A stretch of 10,565 nucleotides of DNA from CAZNVB01 sp964651495. GTDB taxonomy: Bacteria > Acidobacteriota > Aminicenantia > Aminicenantales > UBA8522. Positions 1-5,943 of this stretch are shown here, in pieces. The notes below the pieces were generated by a model, which worked only from the letters and a program-made list of their open reading frames with translations, was not told where the DNA came from and did not search any database. Both the position numbers and the translations under genes were made by a program. The first letter of the stretch is position 1, and every line of letters starts with the position of its first letter. Location: assembly GCA_964651495.1 (NCBI GenBank), contig CAZYWP010000110.1, forward strand, positions 1 through 10,565. Direction: 5' to 3'.

Positions 1-11
1 CGAAGCGAGCG

Positions 12-45
12 TTGGAAGGGGGAAAGCGAAGCTTTCTCCCTCCAA
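12..45. repeat. Strong imperfect inverted repeat (hairpin)
   Basis: Arms 12-27 and 31-45 pair through 15 base pairs around a GAA triloop, with one bulged A at 17 and one G-T wobble (21/37). There is no T-run after it on either strand, so it does not look like a standard intrinsic terminator. It could be the end of an upstream transcript or part of a structured leader. The window edge prevents deciding. Confidence 0.55.
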
Positions 46-47
46 AG

Positions 48-105
48 AGCCGCTGTGGGAAACGAGCGGGCTGACGAATCCCAACCCCGAGCCTCGCCGG
101 GGGGT
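48..105 (+). other. Possible structured RNA segment with interleaved stems
   Basis: Bases 48-54 can pair with 65-72 (7 bp, one bulge at 68) and 56-60 can pair with 79-83 (5 bp, perfect). These stems interleave, so together they would form an H-type pseudoknot. Next to them, 85-89 can pair with 98-102 (CCCCG/CGGGG). I compared the segment by memory with cobalamin and TPP riboswitches, RNase P RNA, SRP RNA and tmRNA and recognised none. GC-rich DNA gives chance pairing, so this is a candidate only. Confidence 0.25.
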
Positions 106-163
106 GAACCGTGGCCGGACCCATCGAGTGTTTCTGTCGACAATCTAGACGAAATTTGCAGAG

Positions 164-192
164 TTGACTCGGGCGGGCCTTCGATTTATGAT
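164..192 (+). promoter_or_regulatory. Candidate sigma70-type promoter for the hydrolase-xerD unit
   Basis: TTGACT at 164-169 (5 of 6 to TTGACA), a 17-base spacer, then TATGAT at 187-192 (5 of 6 to TATAAT). The expected transcription start is near 199, only a few bases before the ATG at 206. If the promoter is real, the upstream in-frame starts (TTG 164, ATG 188) lie inside promoter elements and cannot be used on this transcript. Confidence 0.55.
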
Positions 193-205
193 AATCGCAA
201 ACCCG

Positions 206-829
206 ATGATCAACTACAAGCTCGCCGTGGTCGGCCCCCTGGACACGAACTGTTATCTCGTGCATTGCAGCGAGACGCTGGAGTGCGCGGTGGTCGATCC
301 TGGAGCCGAGGCCGACCGCATCTTTCCCCTGATCCTCGAGTTCGGGCTCAAACCGGTTTACATCCTCAACACCCATGGCCACATCGACCACATCGGAGCC
401 AACCGGGACGTCAAGGACAAGTTCGGCATCCCGCTCGCCATTCACTCCCTCGACGGCCCGCTGCTCGAGATGGTCCAGCAGTTCGAGCTGAGCTTTTTTC
501 TCGGCGCCAAGGAATCGCCGCCGGCCGATTTCCTGCTCAAGGACGGCGACTCGATCGCGATCGGCAAATCCGCCCTGCGCGTTATTCACACGCCGGGGCA
601 CACTCCGGGCAGCGTTAGCCTCCTCGGCGACGGCATCCTTTTTTCCGGGGATACGCTGTTCAACGGCGGGGTCGGACGGACTGACCTTCCCGGGGGGTCG
701 ACCCGGGACCTCGAGCAGTCGATCAGAGAGCGGATTCTGACTCTTCCCCCGGAGACCACCGTCCTCCCCGGCCACGGCCCCTGGACGACGGTCGGAGAAG
801 AAAAGGAATCGAACCCCTTTCTCGCATGA
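206..829 (+). CDS. Metallo-beta-lactamase-fold hydrolase (glyoxalase II-like)
   Basis: A 207-residue single-domain MBL-fold enzyme, probably a cytoplasmic two-metal hydrolase of the hydroxyacylglutathione hydrolase-like group. Visible from the 206 start: the N-terminal VGPLDTNCY strand-loop (9-17), the metal-binding THGHIDH motif (H57, H59, D61, H62), TPGHTPGS with H131, the bridging aspartate D149 in SGDTLF, and H190 in PGHGP. All metal ligands are present. It lacks the long C-terminal domain of classical glyoxalase II, as is usual for the short bacterial form; the substrate cannot be told from sequence. I chose ATG 206 because family members begin just before this first strand and because ATG 188 lies inside the candidate -10 box; ATG 188 (213 aa) and TTG 164 (221 aa) remain possible. 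No clear ribosome binding site precedes either ATG. Its stop overlaps the start of the recombinase gene. Confidence 0.9.
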   Translation: MINYKLAVVGPLDTNCYLVHCSETLECAVVDPGAEADRIFPLILEFGLKPVYILNTHGHIDHIGANRDVKDKFGIPLAIHSLDGPLLEMVQQFELSFFLGAKESPPADFLLKDGDSIAIGKSALRVIHTPGHTPGSVSLLGDGILFSGDTLFNGGVGRTDLPGGSTRDLEQSIRERILTLPPETTVLPGHGPWTTVGEEKESNPFLA

Positions 830-1728
830 AACGCCCGTCCTCCCCGGCCGGGGATGCCCTCCAGCTTTTCCTCGATTACCTTTCGGTTGAAAAAGGGCTT
901 TCGGCCAACACCATCCTCTCCTACGGCCGTGACCTCAAGAAATTTTTTCTCTACCTGAAAATGGAAAAATCCGACTGGGCGCGCGCCGACGAGGACCTCC
1001 TGACCCGTTTCCTTCACCGGCAAAGCATGGCCGGGCTGCAATCGCGTTCTCTGGCCCGGCTGATTTCGGCGTTGAAGTCGTTCTACCGGTTTCTGGCCCT
1101 GGACGGGCTGGTGAAAAAAGACCCGGCGGCGAACCTGTCCACACCCAAGGCCTGGCTGACGCTGCCCAGGTTCCTCACCGTCCCGGAAGTGGAGGAACTG
1201 CTCCGCCAGCCGGACGACCGGGACCCCCACGGCCTCCGCGACCGGGCCATGCTTGAAATCCTCTACGCGACCGGGCTGCGCGCTTCCGAGCTCATCCGGC
1301 TCCGGCCGGGAGACCTGAATTTGGACGACGGCTACGTCATCTGCAAGGGCAAGGGCGGGAAGGAGCGGGTGGTCCCGCTGGGCCGGACGGCGGCGGAGGT
1401 CACCCGGCGGTACATCGCGGAGGCCCGGCCGCAGCTCCTGAAAAAGCCGGCCGAGGCCCTGTTCCTGACCCGCTTCGGCGATCTGTTCACCCGCCAGGGC
1501 TTCTGGAAGATGCTCCGGGAACACGCCCGCAAAGCTGGGCTGGCCGCCAAGATCAGCCCCCACACCCTGCGTCATTCCTTCGCCACCCATCTCCTGGAGG
1601 GGGGGGCCGACCTGCGCTCGGTGCAGCTCATGCTCGGGCACAGTCAGATCACGACGACCCAGATCTACACCCACGTCAGCCGGGGCCGGCTCCGCCAGGT
1701 GTACGATAAATACCATCCCCGAGCCTGA
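826..1728 (+). CDS. xerD: Site-specific tyrosine recombinase, XerD type
   Basis: A 300-residue tyrosine recombinase of the length usual for XerC/XerD, which resolve chromosome dimers at dif during cell division. The N-terminal SAM-like core-binding domain covers about 8-95 (LSVEKGLSANT at 19-29) and the catalytic domain about 112-292. The full active site is visible: R152 (ATGLRASEL), K176, H246 and R249 (HTLRHSFATH), H272 (LGHSQ) and the nucleophile Y281 (TTQIYTHV). The C-terminal THVSRGRLRQVYDKYHPRA resembles XerD more than XerC, so I favour XerD, though the two are hard to separate without a tree. The ATG overlaps the preceding stop as ATGA (826-829), with no good Shine-Dalgarno at normal spacing, which suggests translational coupling to the hydrolase gene. 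Nothing nearby suggests a phage or integrative element. Confidence 0.9.
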   Translation: MKRPSSPAGDALQLFLDYLSVEKGLSANTILSYGRDLKKFFLYLKMEKSDWARADEDLLTRFLHRQSMAGLQSRSLARLISALKSFYRFLALDGLVKKDPAANLSTPKAWLTLPRFLTVPEVEELLRQPDDRDPHGLRDRAMLEILYATGLRASELIRLRPGDLNLDDGYVICKGKGGKERVVPLGRTAAEVTRRYIAEARPQLLKKPAEALFLTRFGDLFTRQGFWKMLREHARKAGLAAKISPHTLRHSFATHLLEGGADLRSVQLMLGHSQITTTQIYTHVSRGRLRQVYDKYHPRA

Positions 1729-1736
1729 GAAGAAAG

Positions 1737-1771
1737 GCGCCCGGAGCCGGGTTGGAGGCCCGGGACGGCGC
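1737..1771. repeat. GC-rich hairpin after xerD
   Basis: Outer arms GCGCC (1737-1741) and GGCGC (1767-1771) enclose inner arms CCGGG (1747-1751) and CCCGG (1759-1763). It starts 8 bases after the xerD stop. It may slow or end transcription, but there is no T-run following it. Confidence 0.35.
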
Positions 1772-1775
1772 GAAT

Positions 1776-1791
1776 CCGGAGGGATCTCCGG
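1776..1791. terminator. Second GC-rich hairpin, possible weak terminator
   Basis: A perfect 6-bp stem, CCGGAG/CTCCGG, with a GGAT loop. It is followed by GGACAAAAACCCCC rather than a T-run, so it is not a canonical intrinsic terminator on the plus strand. Its place just after xerD is the main reason to suspect a terminator-like role. Confidence 0.25.
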
Positions 1792-1816
1792 GACAAAAAC
1801 CCCCATTCGACAATTT

Positions 1817-1843
1817 CTATAGAAAATATAGGAATACTAGTAT
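1817..1843. repeat. AT-rich palindromic island
   Basis: CTATA (1817-1821) and TATAG (1827-1831) form an inverted repeat, followed at once by the perfect 10-base palindrome ATACTAGTAT (1834-1843). It stands out in otherwise GC-rich DNA between xerD and the minus-strand gene. It could be a protein-binding site. No plus-strand gene begins within the next 900 bases, so a promoter role is not obvious. Confidence 0.35.
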
Positions 1844-1910
1844 ATAGGGGAGGTAGCGATACGGCCCCCTTCGGCATCTTCTTTGGGGGGGAGAAGGATG
1901 AAAGCCCGTT

Positions 1911-2642
1911 CTAGCGGCAGGCGGACTTGGGGGGAGCAAAATGGGGGATGATGGACAGCGAGACCTCGACCCGATGGGCTTGGGAGTTGAAGACGTTGTG
2001 CTGCTGTTTGAGCAGCCACTGCTGGTGCTTCCAGTCCCAGGCGAATTTCCGGGCCGCCGGCCCGGCATAGATCTCCTTCTCCTCCAGGGCCACGCGGTTG
2101 CTGCCCTCGGCTACGCAGGCGTTGTAGGCCACCTGGGCATCGCGCTGGTCGTTCTCCTCGGATGAGGGAAAAAGAAGAGGCCAGCTGTCCTCGGAGGCAG
2201 CCTGAGGGACGGCAATCCCGTTGACCATAAAATTCAGGTGCAGCTGGCCGCCCCGGCGGAAAATATACTTCAGGTCGAGGGATGGCTTTTCCCGGAAGCC
2301 CGGAGTCAACAGGACGGACGAAGCGCCTGAAGAGGTGGTCGTTTCCTCAGCCCGCCAGTCGGAGAGCTCGCAGTTGAAACGGTAAAGAAGATAATCCTCG
2401 TCGTCCTTCTCCATCCAGCCGGTCCAGCTCAGGGAAAACTGAAAACGGCCCCGGCAGGCGCTGTCGCCGCCCTCGAGCCTGTACTCCCCGTCGGACTTGA
2501 GGTCGAGGACGATTTCCCACCACAGCGGTACCGCCTGGGCGCCGGCTAATGACAGGAGGGAGATCAGGATTGGCCCAATTAACAAAAGCAGGACTGCCAG
2601 CGTCGGGCCGGTCGCCATAGGATGTTTGCGCTTCGCCGCCAT
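1911..2642 (-). CDS. Exported protein of unknown function
   Basis: A 243-residue protein I do not recognise. It starts with a basic stretch (KRK at 4-6), a hydrophobic core at about 14-34 and a likely signal peptidase site AQA|VP after residue 37, so the mature protein of about 206 residues should be periplasmic or secreted. No lipobox cysteine is present. The mature part is rich in aromatic residues and short alternating hydrophobic strands, suggesting a mostly beta fold. It has four cysteines (63, 91, 176, 242), enough for two disulfides, the last one next to the C-terminus. I chose ATG 2642 because the upstream in-frame TTG at 2669 lies within the candidate -10 box; ATG 2618 would shorten the basic n-region. 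Ribosome binding signal is weak. It is transcribed divergently from the efflux operon through a shared control region. Confidence 0.72.
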   Translation of the reverse strand: MAAKRKHPMATGPTLAVLLLLIGPILISLLSLAGAQAVPLWWEIVLDLKSDGEYRLEGGDSACRGRFQFSLSWTGWMEKDDEDYLLYRFNCELSDWRAEETTTSSGASSVLLTPGFREKPSLDLKYIFRRGGQLHLNFMVNGIAVPQAASEDSWPLLFPSSEENDQRDAQVAYNACVAEGSNRVALEEKEIYAGPAARKFAWDWKHQQWLLKQQHNVFNSQAHRVEVSLSIIPHFAPPKSACR

Positions 2643-2668
2643 GATCGATCTTTGCCCGGAAGGTTTCA

Positions 2669-2697
2669 ATTCTACGCTTTCCCGGGAGACTTGACAA
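2669..2697 (-). promoter_or_regulatory. Candidate promoter for the exported protein gene
   Basis: Read on the minus strand: TTGTCA (2697-2692, 5 of 6 to consensus), 17-base spacer, TAGAAT (2674-2669, 5 of 6). The expected start near 2662 gives a leader of about 20 bases before ATG 2642. Its -35 box lies on the same bases as the -35 box of the opposite promoter. Confidence 0.55.
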
Positions 2698-2719
2698 GCG
2701 GGACGCCGCCTGGTAAACT
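2691..2719 (+). promoter_or_regulatory. Candidate promoter of the tetR-efflux operon
   Basis: TTGACA at 2691-2696 (perfect), a 17-base spacer, TAAACT at 2714-2719 (4 of 6) preceded by TG at 2711-2712, an extended -10 arrangement. The expected start is near 2726, inside the operator-like repeats, which places a repressor on the start site. The leader to ATG 2789 is about 60 bases. Confidence 0.65.
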
Positions 2720-2746
2720 CAACAACTTGAACTTATCAGTTTAGTT
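2714..2746. promoter_or_regulatory. Putative TetR operator half-sites
   Basis: AACT repeats at 2724-2727 and 2730-2733 mirror AGTT repeats at 2738-2741 and 2743-2746 around TATC (2734-2737). In addition TAAACT, the -10 box at 2714-2719, is the exact reverse complement of AGTTTA at 2738-2743. TetR-family dimers bind such imperfect palindromes, and this one overlaps the promoter and start site of the operon whose first gene encodes a TetR protein. Autorepression is inferred from position; no binding is shown. A separate palindrome TTTAATTAAA lies at 2764-2773 in the leader. Confidence 0.5.
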
Positions 2747-2788
2747 AATAGACCTTCCGGTTCTTTAATTAAACCCGAGAGTATAACA

Positions 2789-3481
2789 ATGAAAACACAG
2801 GATTTGCGAAGCGAACGGGAAGAGCGGCGGCGCCGGGAATACCACCGGCTGATCCTGGAGGCGGCGGAGCGGGTGATCGTCCGCAAGGGCACCAGCGCCA
2901 TGACCATGGACGATGTGGCCCGGGAGGCCGAATTTTCCAAGGCCACGATCTATCACTATTTCCGGAGCAAGGGCGAGCTTGTCCTGGAGATTCTGGGCAA
3001 TTTTTTTAACGAACTCGAGGCGGAGGTGCATAAGATCACGGCCCTCCAACGCAGCGCCCGGGAGAAACTGGAGCTGGGGATTCGCTTCTATCTGCAGTTT
3101 AACCGGGAAAAAGAAAATATCTCCCGGATGCTGATCATGCACCCGATGTTCATGGAGAAGATGAGAGTCTTCATCACCGACGAGAAAGACCTGACCTCGG
3201 AAATGGACAGGAAGTTCATAACGAAAATGAAAATGAAACGTAAAGATATCCTGGACGGAGTCGCCGGGATCCTCAGACAGGGAGTGGCGTCGGGAGAGTT
3301 CCGCCGGATCGACATTCCCGGCGCCGTGACCTTTCTCGAGGCGCTCCTCCAGGGTTACTGCCATGTCCGCTTCTGGCATGACAGGCCCTACAGCGTTAAA
3401 GAAGCCACCGCCAACATCCACCGCTATTTTCTGCAGGGGATCGAAAGAAAAGACGGACCTGTGAAAGGAGAGTCCAGATGA
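2789..3481 (+). CDS. TetR/AcrR-family transcriptional regulator
   Basis: A 230-residue one-component repressor. After a charged N-terminal helix (RSEREERRRREYHR, 7-20), the DNA-binding domain spans about 19-66, with ILEAAERVI (22-30), the helix-turn-helix MTMDDVAREAEFSKATIYHYF (38-58) and KGELVLEIL (61-69). Residues about 75-215 form the variable helical ligand and dimer domain, which gives no clue to the inducer; it is methionine-rich at 114-150. ATG 2789 is the only start that keeps the whole domain; the Shine-Dalgarno is weak (GAGAG, 2777-2781). Its stop overlaps the start of the channel gene as ATGA (3478-3481). As first gene of the operon it would be expressed with the pump and probably represses itself and the pump genes, the usual arrangement for such regulators. 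Confidence 0.92.
   Translation: MKTQDLRSEREERRRREYHRLILEAAERVIVRKGTSAMTMDDVAREAEFSKATIYHYFRSKGELVLEILGNFFNELEAEVHKITALQRSAREKLELGIRFYLQFNREKENISRMLIMHPMFMEKMRVFITDEKDLTSEMDRKFITKMKMKRKDILDGVAGILRQGVASGEFRRIDIPGAVTFLEALLQGYCHVRFWHDRPYSVKEATANIHRYFLQGIERKDGPVKGESR
3464..3470 (+). promoter_or_regulatory. Ribosome binding site for the outer-membrane channel gene
   Basis: AAAGGAG, 7 bases before ATG 3478, lies inside the end of tetR. It gives the second gene strong independent initiation despite the ATGA overlap. Confidence 0.75.
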
Positions 3482-4815
3482 AAAAGAGCGCAGCCCTGAT
3501 GCTGGCCCTATTTCTGTTCGTCGCCGGCGGCCGGACCGCCTCGGCTCAGGAAAAAATCACCCTGACACTGGAGAAGTGCCTCGGACTGGCCCTTTCCCAG
3601 AATCCCTTCTACCTGGCGTCCCAGGAACGGGTGGACGCCGCCCAGTCCCGGGTTCGCGGCGCCGCCTCGCAGTTCTTCCCCAGCCTCAACGCTCAGGGCC
3701 TTCAGAACCTGGATGAAAAGGTCTTCGTCCTCGAGTTCCCCTCATTCGTTCCGGGGGGGAAGCCGCAGCGGTTCGCCATCGACTTCACCAAGGATTATCA
3801 ATTCGCCCTGGCCTTCAGCCTGCCCCTGTTCACCGGCGGCCGCCTGTCCTCGGGCTACAGGACAGCCAAGTACGGCTATCTGTCATCCCAGGAGTCGGCA
3901 CGCCAGACGACGCAGGAGACGGTCCTCAACGTCAAGCGGGGCTTCTATAATTATCTTTTGGCCAAAGAGCTCGTCTCGGTCACGGAAGAAGCGCTGAGCC
4001 TGGCCGAAAAGCTGTTCCAGAACGTGAAGAACATGTCCGAGGTCGGCATGGCTTCGCGCCTCGACCTCCTGCGGGCCGAGGTCCGGGTGGCCAACTTGAA
4101 ACCTCCGGTCATCCAGGCCCGTAACAATGTCGCCCTGGCCGAGCTCAGCCTCAAGACCCTCCTCGGGCTCGACGTGGCCCAGCCCGTCGAGGTGGTCGGG
4201 GAGATGACTTACCTCCCGGTCGAGGTCAGCCTTGATGACAGCCTGGCCAAGGCCCTGGCCAACAGGCCGGAGCTCAGCCAGGTCAACTACCAGAAGAAAA
4301 TCGCCTCCGAGATGGTCAAGGTTGCCCGGGCGGATTATATGCCGACGATCGCGATCTCGGGAAACTACAATTACTGGGCCAATTTCCTCAATTTCAAGAA
4401 GGACAACTGGCAAAACTTCTACGCCTTCAACCTCGTCGTGAACATCCCGATTTTTAACGGCTTCTCCACCCCGGCCAAGGTGGCCGAGTCCAAGGCCGTG
4501 ATCCGGGAGATCGGGTTCATGGAAAAGGGGTTGATCAATAACATCAAGTTCGAGGTCCAGTCGGCCTACCTGAACCTGAACCAGGCCAAGGAATCGCTGC
4601 TCTCCCTGGGGAGGAATGTCGATGAGGCCAAGGAGAGCGTGCGCGTAGCCGAGCTCAACTATGCCGAGGGATTGATCACGATTACCGACGTCGGGGCGGC
4701 CCAGGTCGCCCTCAGCGAGGCGAGGATCAATTATCTCCGGGCCATCTACGAGTACATCATTTCCCTGGCCCAGCTGGAGAAGGCAGTGGGATTGGGCTGG
4801 AAAGAAGCCGAGTAG
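3478..4815 (+). CDS. TolC-family outer membrane efflux protein
   Basis: A 445-residue outer-membrane channel that would carry exported substrates from the periplasm to the outside. A signal peptide covers 1-23 (KK, hydrophobic 5-17, ASA|QE). There is no lipobox cysteine, so it is TolC-like rather than an OprM-type lipoprotein. Two outer-membrane efflux repeats are visible: about 28-230, starting LEKCLGLALSQNP, and about 250-440, starting DSLAKALANRPEL. Each contains the strand-turn signature, LPLFTGGR (115-122) and IPIFNGFS (323-330). Long helical stretches at 140-230 and 335-437 would form the periplasmic tunnel. It is somewhat shorter than E. coli TolC (493 residues in the precursor), which is common in RND operons. 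It is translationally coupled to tetR and lies 18 bases before the adaptor gene. The transported compound cannot be inferred. Confidence 0.93.
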   Translation: MKKSAALMLALFLFVAGGRTASAQEKITLTLEKCLGLALSQNPFYLASQERVDAAQSRVRGAASQFFPSLNAQGLQNLDEKVFVLEFPSFVPGGKPQRFAIDFTKDYQFALAFSLPLFTGGRLSSGYRTAKYGYLSSQESARQTTQETVLNVKRGFYNYLLAKELVSVTEEALSLAEKLFQNVKNMSEVGMASRLDLLRAEVRVANLKPPVIQARNNVALAELSLKTLLGLDVAQPVEVVGEMTYLPVEVSLDDSLAKALANRPELSQVNYQKKIASEMVKVARADYMPTIAISGNYNYWANFLNFKKDNWQNFYAFNLVVNIPIFNGFSTPAKVAESKAVIREIGFMEKGLINNIKFEVQSAYLNLNQAKESLLSLGRNVDEAKESVRVAELNYAEGLITITDVGAAQVALSEARINYLRAIYEYIISLAQLEKAVGLGWKEAE

Positions 4816-4820
4816 GCGGA

Positions 4821-4826
4821 AAGGAG
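4821..4826 (+). promoter_or_regulatory. Ribosome binding site for the adaptor gene
   Basis: AAGGAG, 7 bases before ATG 4834, in the only real intergenic gap of the efflux operon (4816-4833). Confidence 0.75.
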
Positions 4827-4833
4827 AAAGACG

Positions 4834-5943
4834 ATGGCAATTCACAAGAACCTGAAAACAACCCTCTGGATCTTCCTGGTCTTCGGACTCCTGGCGTCCT
4901 GCCGCCCGAAAAACAAACAGGAGGCTGCGGCCCCGACGTCCGGCGCCGCGCCGGTCAAGGTGTTCAAGGTTGTCAAGCAGAGGATTTCCGAGAAGCTGTT
5001 CTATACGGGAACGATCGAAGCCTGGCAAAAAATCACCATCACTCCGGATATCGGAGGCAGGATCGCCCGCATCTATGTCAACGAGGGCGACCGTGTCTCC
5101 AAGGGGCAGCTCCTGGCCGAGATGGACGTTGAGGCCATCACGCTCCAGCTCAAACAGGCGGAGGCGGCCTTGGGGGTGGCCCAGGCCAGCTTTAATAACG
5201 CGAAAACAAACTGGGAAAGAATGGAACGCCTCTTCAAGGAGAAGGCCGTCTCCGACCAGCAATACGAGCAGGTCAGACTGGCCCGCGATTCCGCTCAGGC
5301 CCAGCTCGAACAGGCTCAGGCCGCCGTCAACCTGGCCAAGCACAGTTTGAACGTATCCATCATGAAAGCGCCCTTCGGCGGGATCATCGCTTCCAAGAAT
5401 GCCGAGGTCGGCGACGTCATCAACCCGATGATGGGCGGGCTCTCCACGGCCAGCGGCGTCCTGACGCTGGTGGACTTCGCCCGGATCAAGATCCGAGTCG
5501 AAATTTCCGCCAACGACATCGCCCGGGTTCAAAAGGGTCAGACGGCGATCCTGAGAAATCCGTCGCTTCCCGGCCGGGAATTTAAAGGCAGCGTGTCCGT
5601 CGTCAACCTGGCCGCCGACGCGTCGACCAAGCAATTTGGGATCGAGGTCGCCGTGGACAATCCCGACCTGGCGCTGCGGCCGGGAACCTTCGGCGAGATC
5701 ATCCTTGAAGTCCAGACCCACGAGGACGCCCTGGTCGTTCCGCAGAAGGCCCTCCTGGAGAACAAGTATGTTTTTCTCGCCCGGGACGGCAAAGCGGTCA
5801 GAAAGGAAGTCACTCTCGGGCTCCAGAACACCACCCTAGTCGAGATCACCGGCGGTCTGGCCGAGGGTGACATGGTCATTGCCGAGGGAAATTTCGGCCT
5901 GGAAGAGGGAACGCCCCTCGAGATTACCGGTGAGGTACAATAA
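4834..5943 (+). CDS. RND efflux periplasmic adaptor (membrane fusion protein), lipoprotein
   Basis: A 369-residue HlyD/AcrA-type adaptor that would link the inner-membrane pump to the outer-membrane channel. The N-terminus has a basic stretch, a hydrophobic core (about 11-20) and lipobox LASC with C23 as the likely lipidated residue, so it should be anchored to a membrane facing the periplasm. Domains in order: first membrane-proximal strands 41-66; half lipoyl domain around GGRIARIYVNEGDRVSKGQ (74-92); alpha hairpin coiled coil about 101-172, rich in Q, A and E; second lipoyl half around APFGGIIASKNAEVGD (179-194); beta-barrel about 208-295; C-terminal membrane-proximal domain about 298-369. 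All adaptor parts are present. Its TAA stop shares one base with the pump start (TAATG, 5941-5945), so the two are probably made in matched amounts. Confidence 0.94.
   Translation: MAIHKNLKTTLWIFLVFGLLASCRPKNKQEAAAPTSGAAPVKVFKVVKQRISEKLFYTGTIEAWQKITITPDIGGRIARIYVNEGDRVSKGQLLAEMDVEAITLQLKQAEAALGVAQASFNNAKTNWERMERLFKEKAVSDQQYEQVRLARDSAQAQLEQAQAAVNLAKHSLNVSIMKAPFGGIIASKNAEVGDVINPMMGGLSTASGVLTLVDFARIKIRVEISANDIARVQKGQTAILRNPSLPGREFKGSVSVVNLAADASTKQFGIEVAVDNPDLALRPGTFGEIILEVQTHEDALVVPQKALLENKYVFLARDGKAVRKEVTLGLQNTTLVEITGGLAEGDMVIAEGNFGLEEGTPLEITGEVQ

Noticed and set aside
55..618. Plus-strand frame starting before and overlapping the hydrolase gene
   Set aside because: Low-complexity Arg/Pro/Gly-rich product, out of frame with the motif-rich MBL gene.
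826..1728. Reading the tyrosine recombinase as a phage or genomic-island integrase
   Set aside because: Size, active-site spacing and C-terminal sequence fit XerD. No att repeats, phage genes or excisionase are present, and the tRNA gene is about 9 kb away with no repeat of its 3' end seen.
586..1806. Long minus-strand open frame opposite the hydrolase and xerD
   Set aside because: Antisense to two well-supported genes with catalytic motifs. Its product is low-complexity, rich in Pro, Gly and Arg, with no domain; such frames are common opposite GC-rich genes.
1899..1952. Tiny plus-strand frame after GGAGAAGG near 1890
   Set aside because: Only 17 codons, overlapping the 3' end of the exported protein gene on the other strand, with no recognisable product.
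3883..5721. 612-codon minus-strand open frame opposite the channel and adaptor genes
   Set aside because: The codon mirror of two clear genes; the product is rich in Asp, Leu, Gly and His with no recognisable fold, and it spans their junction.
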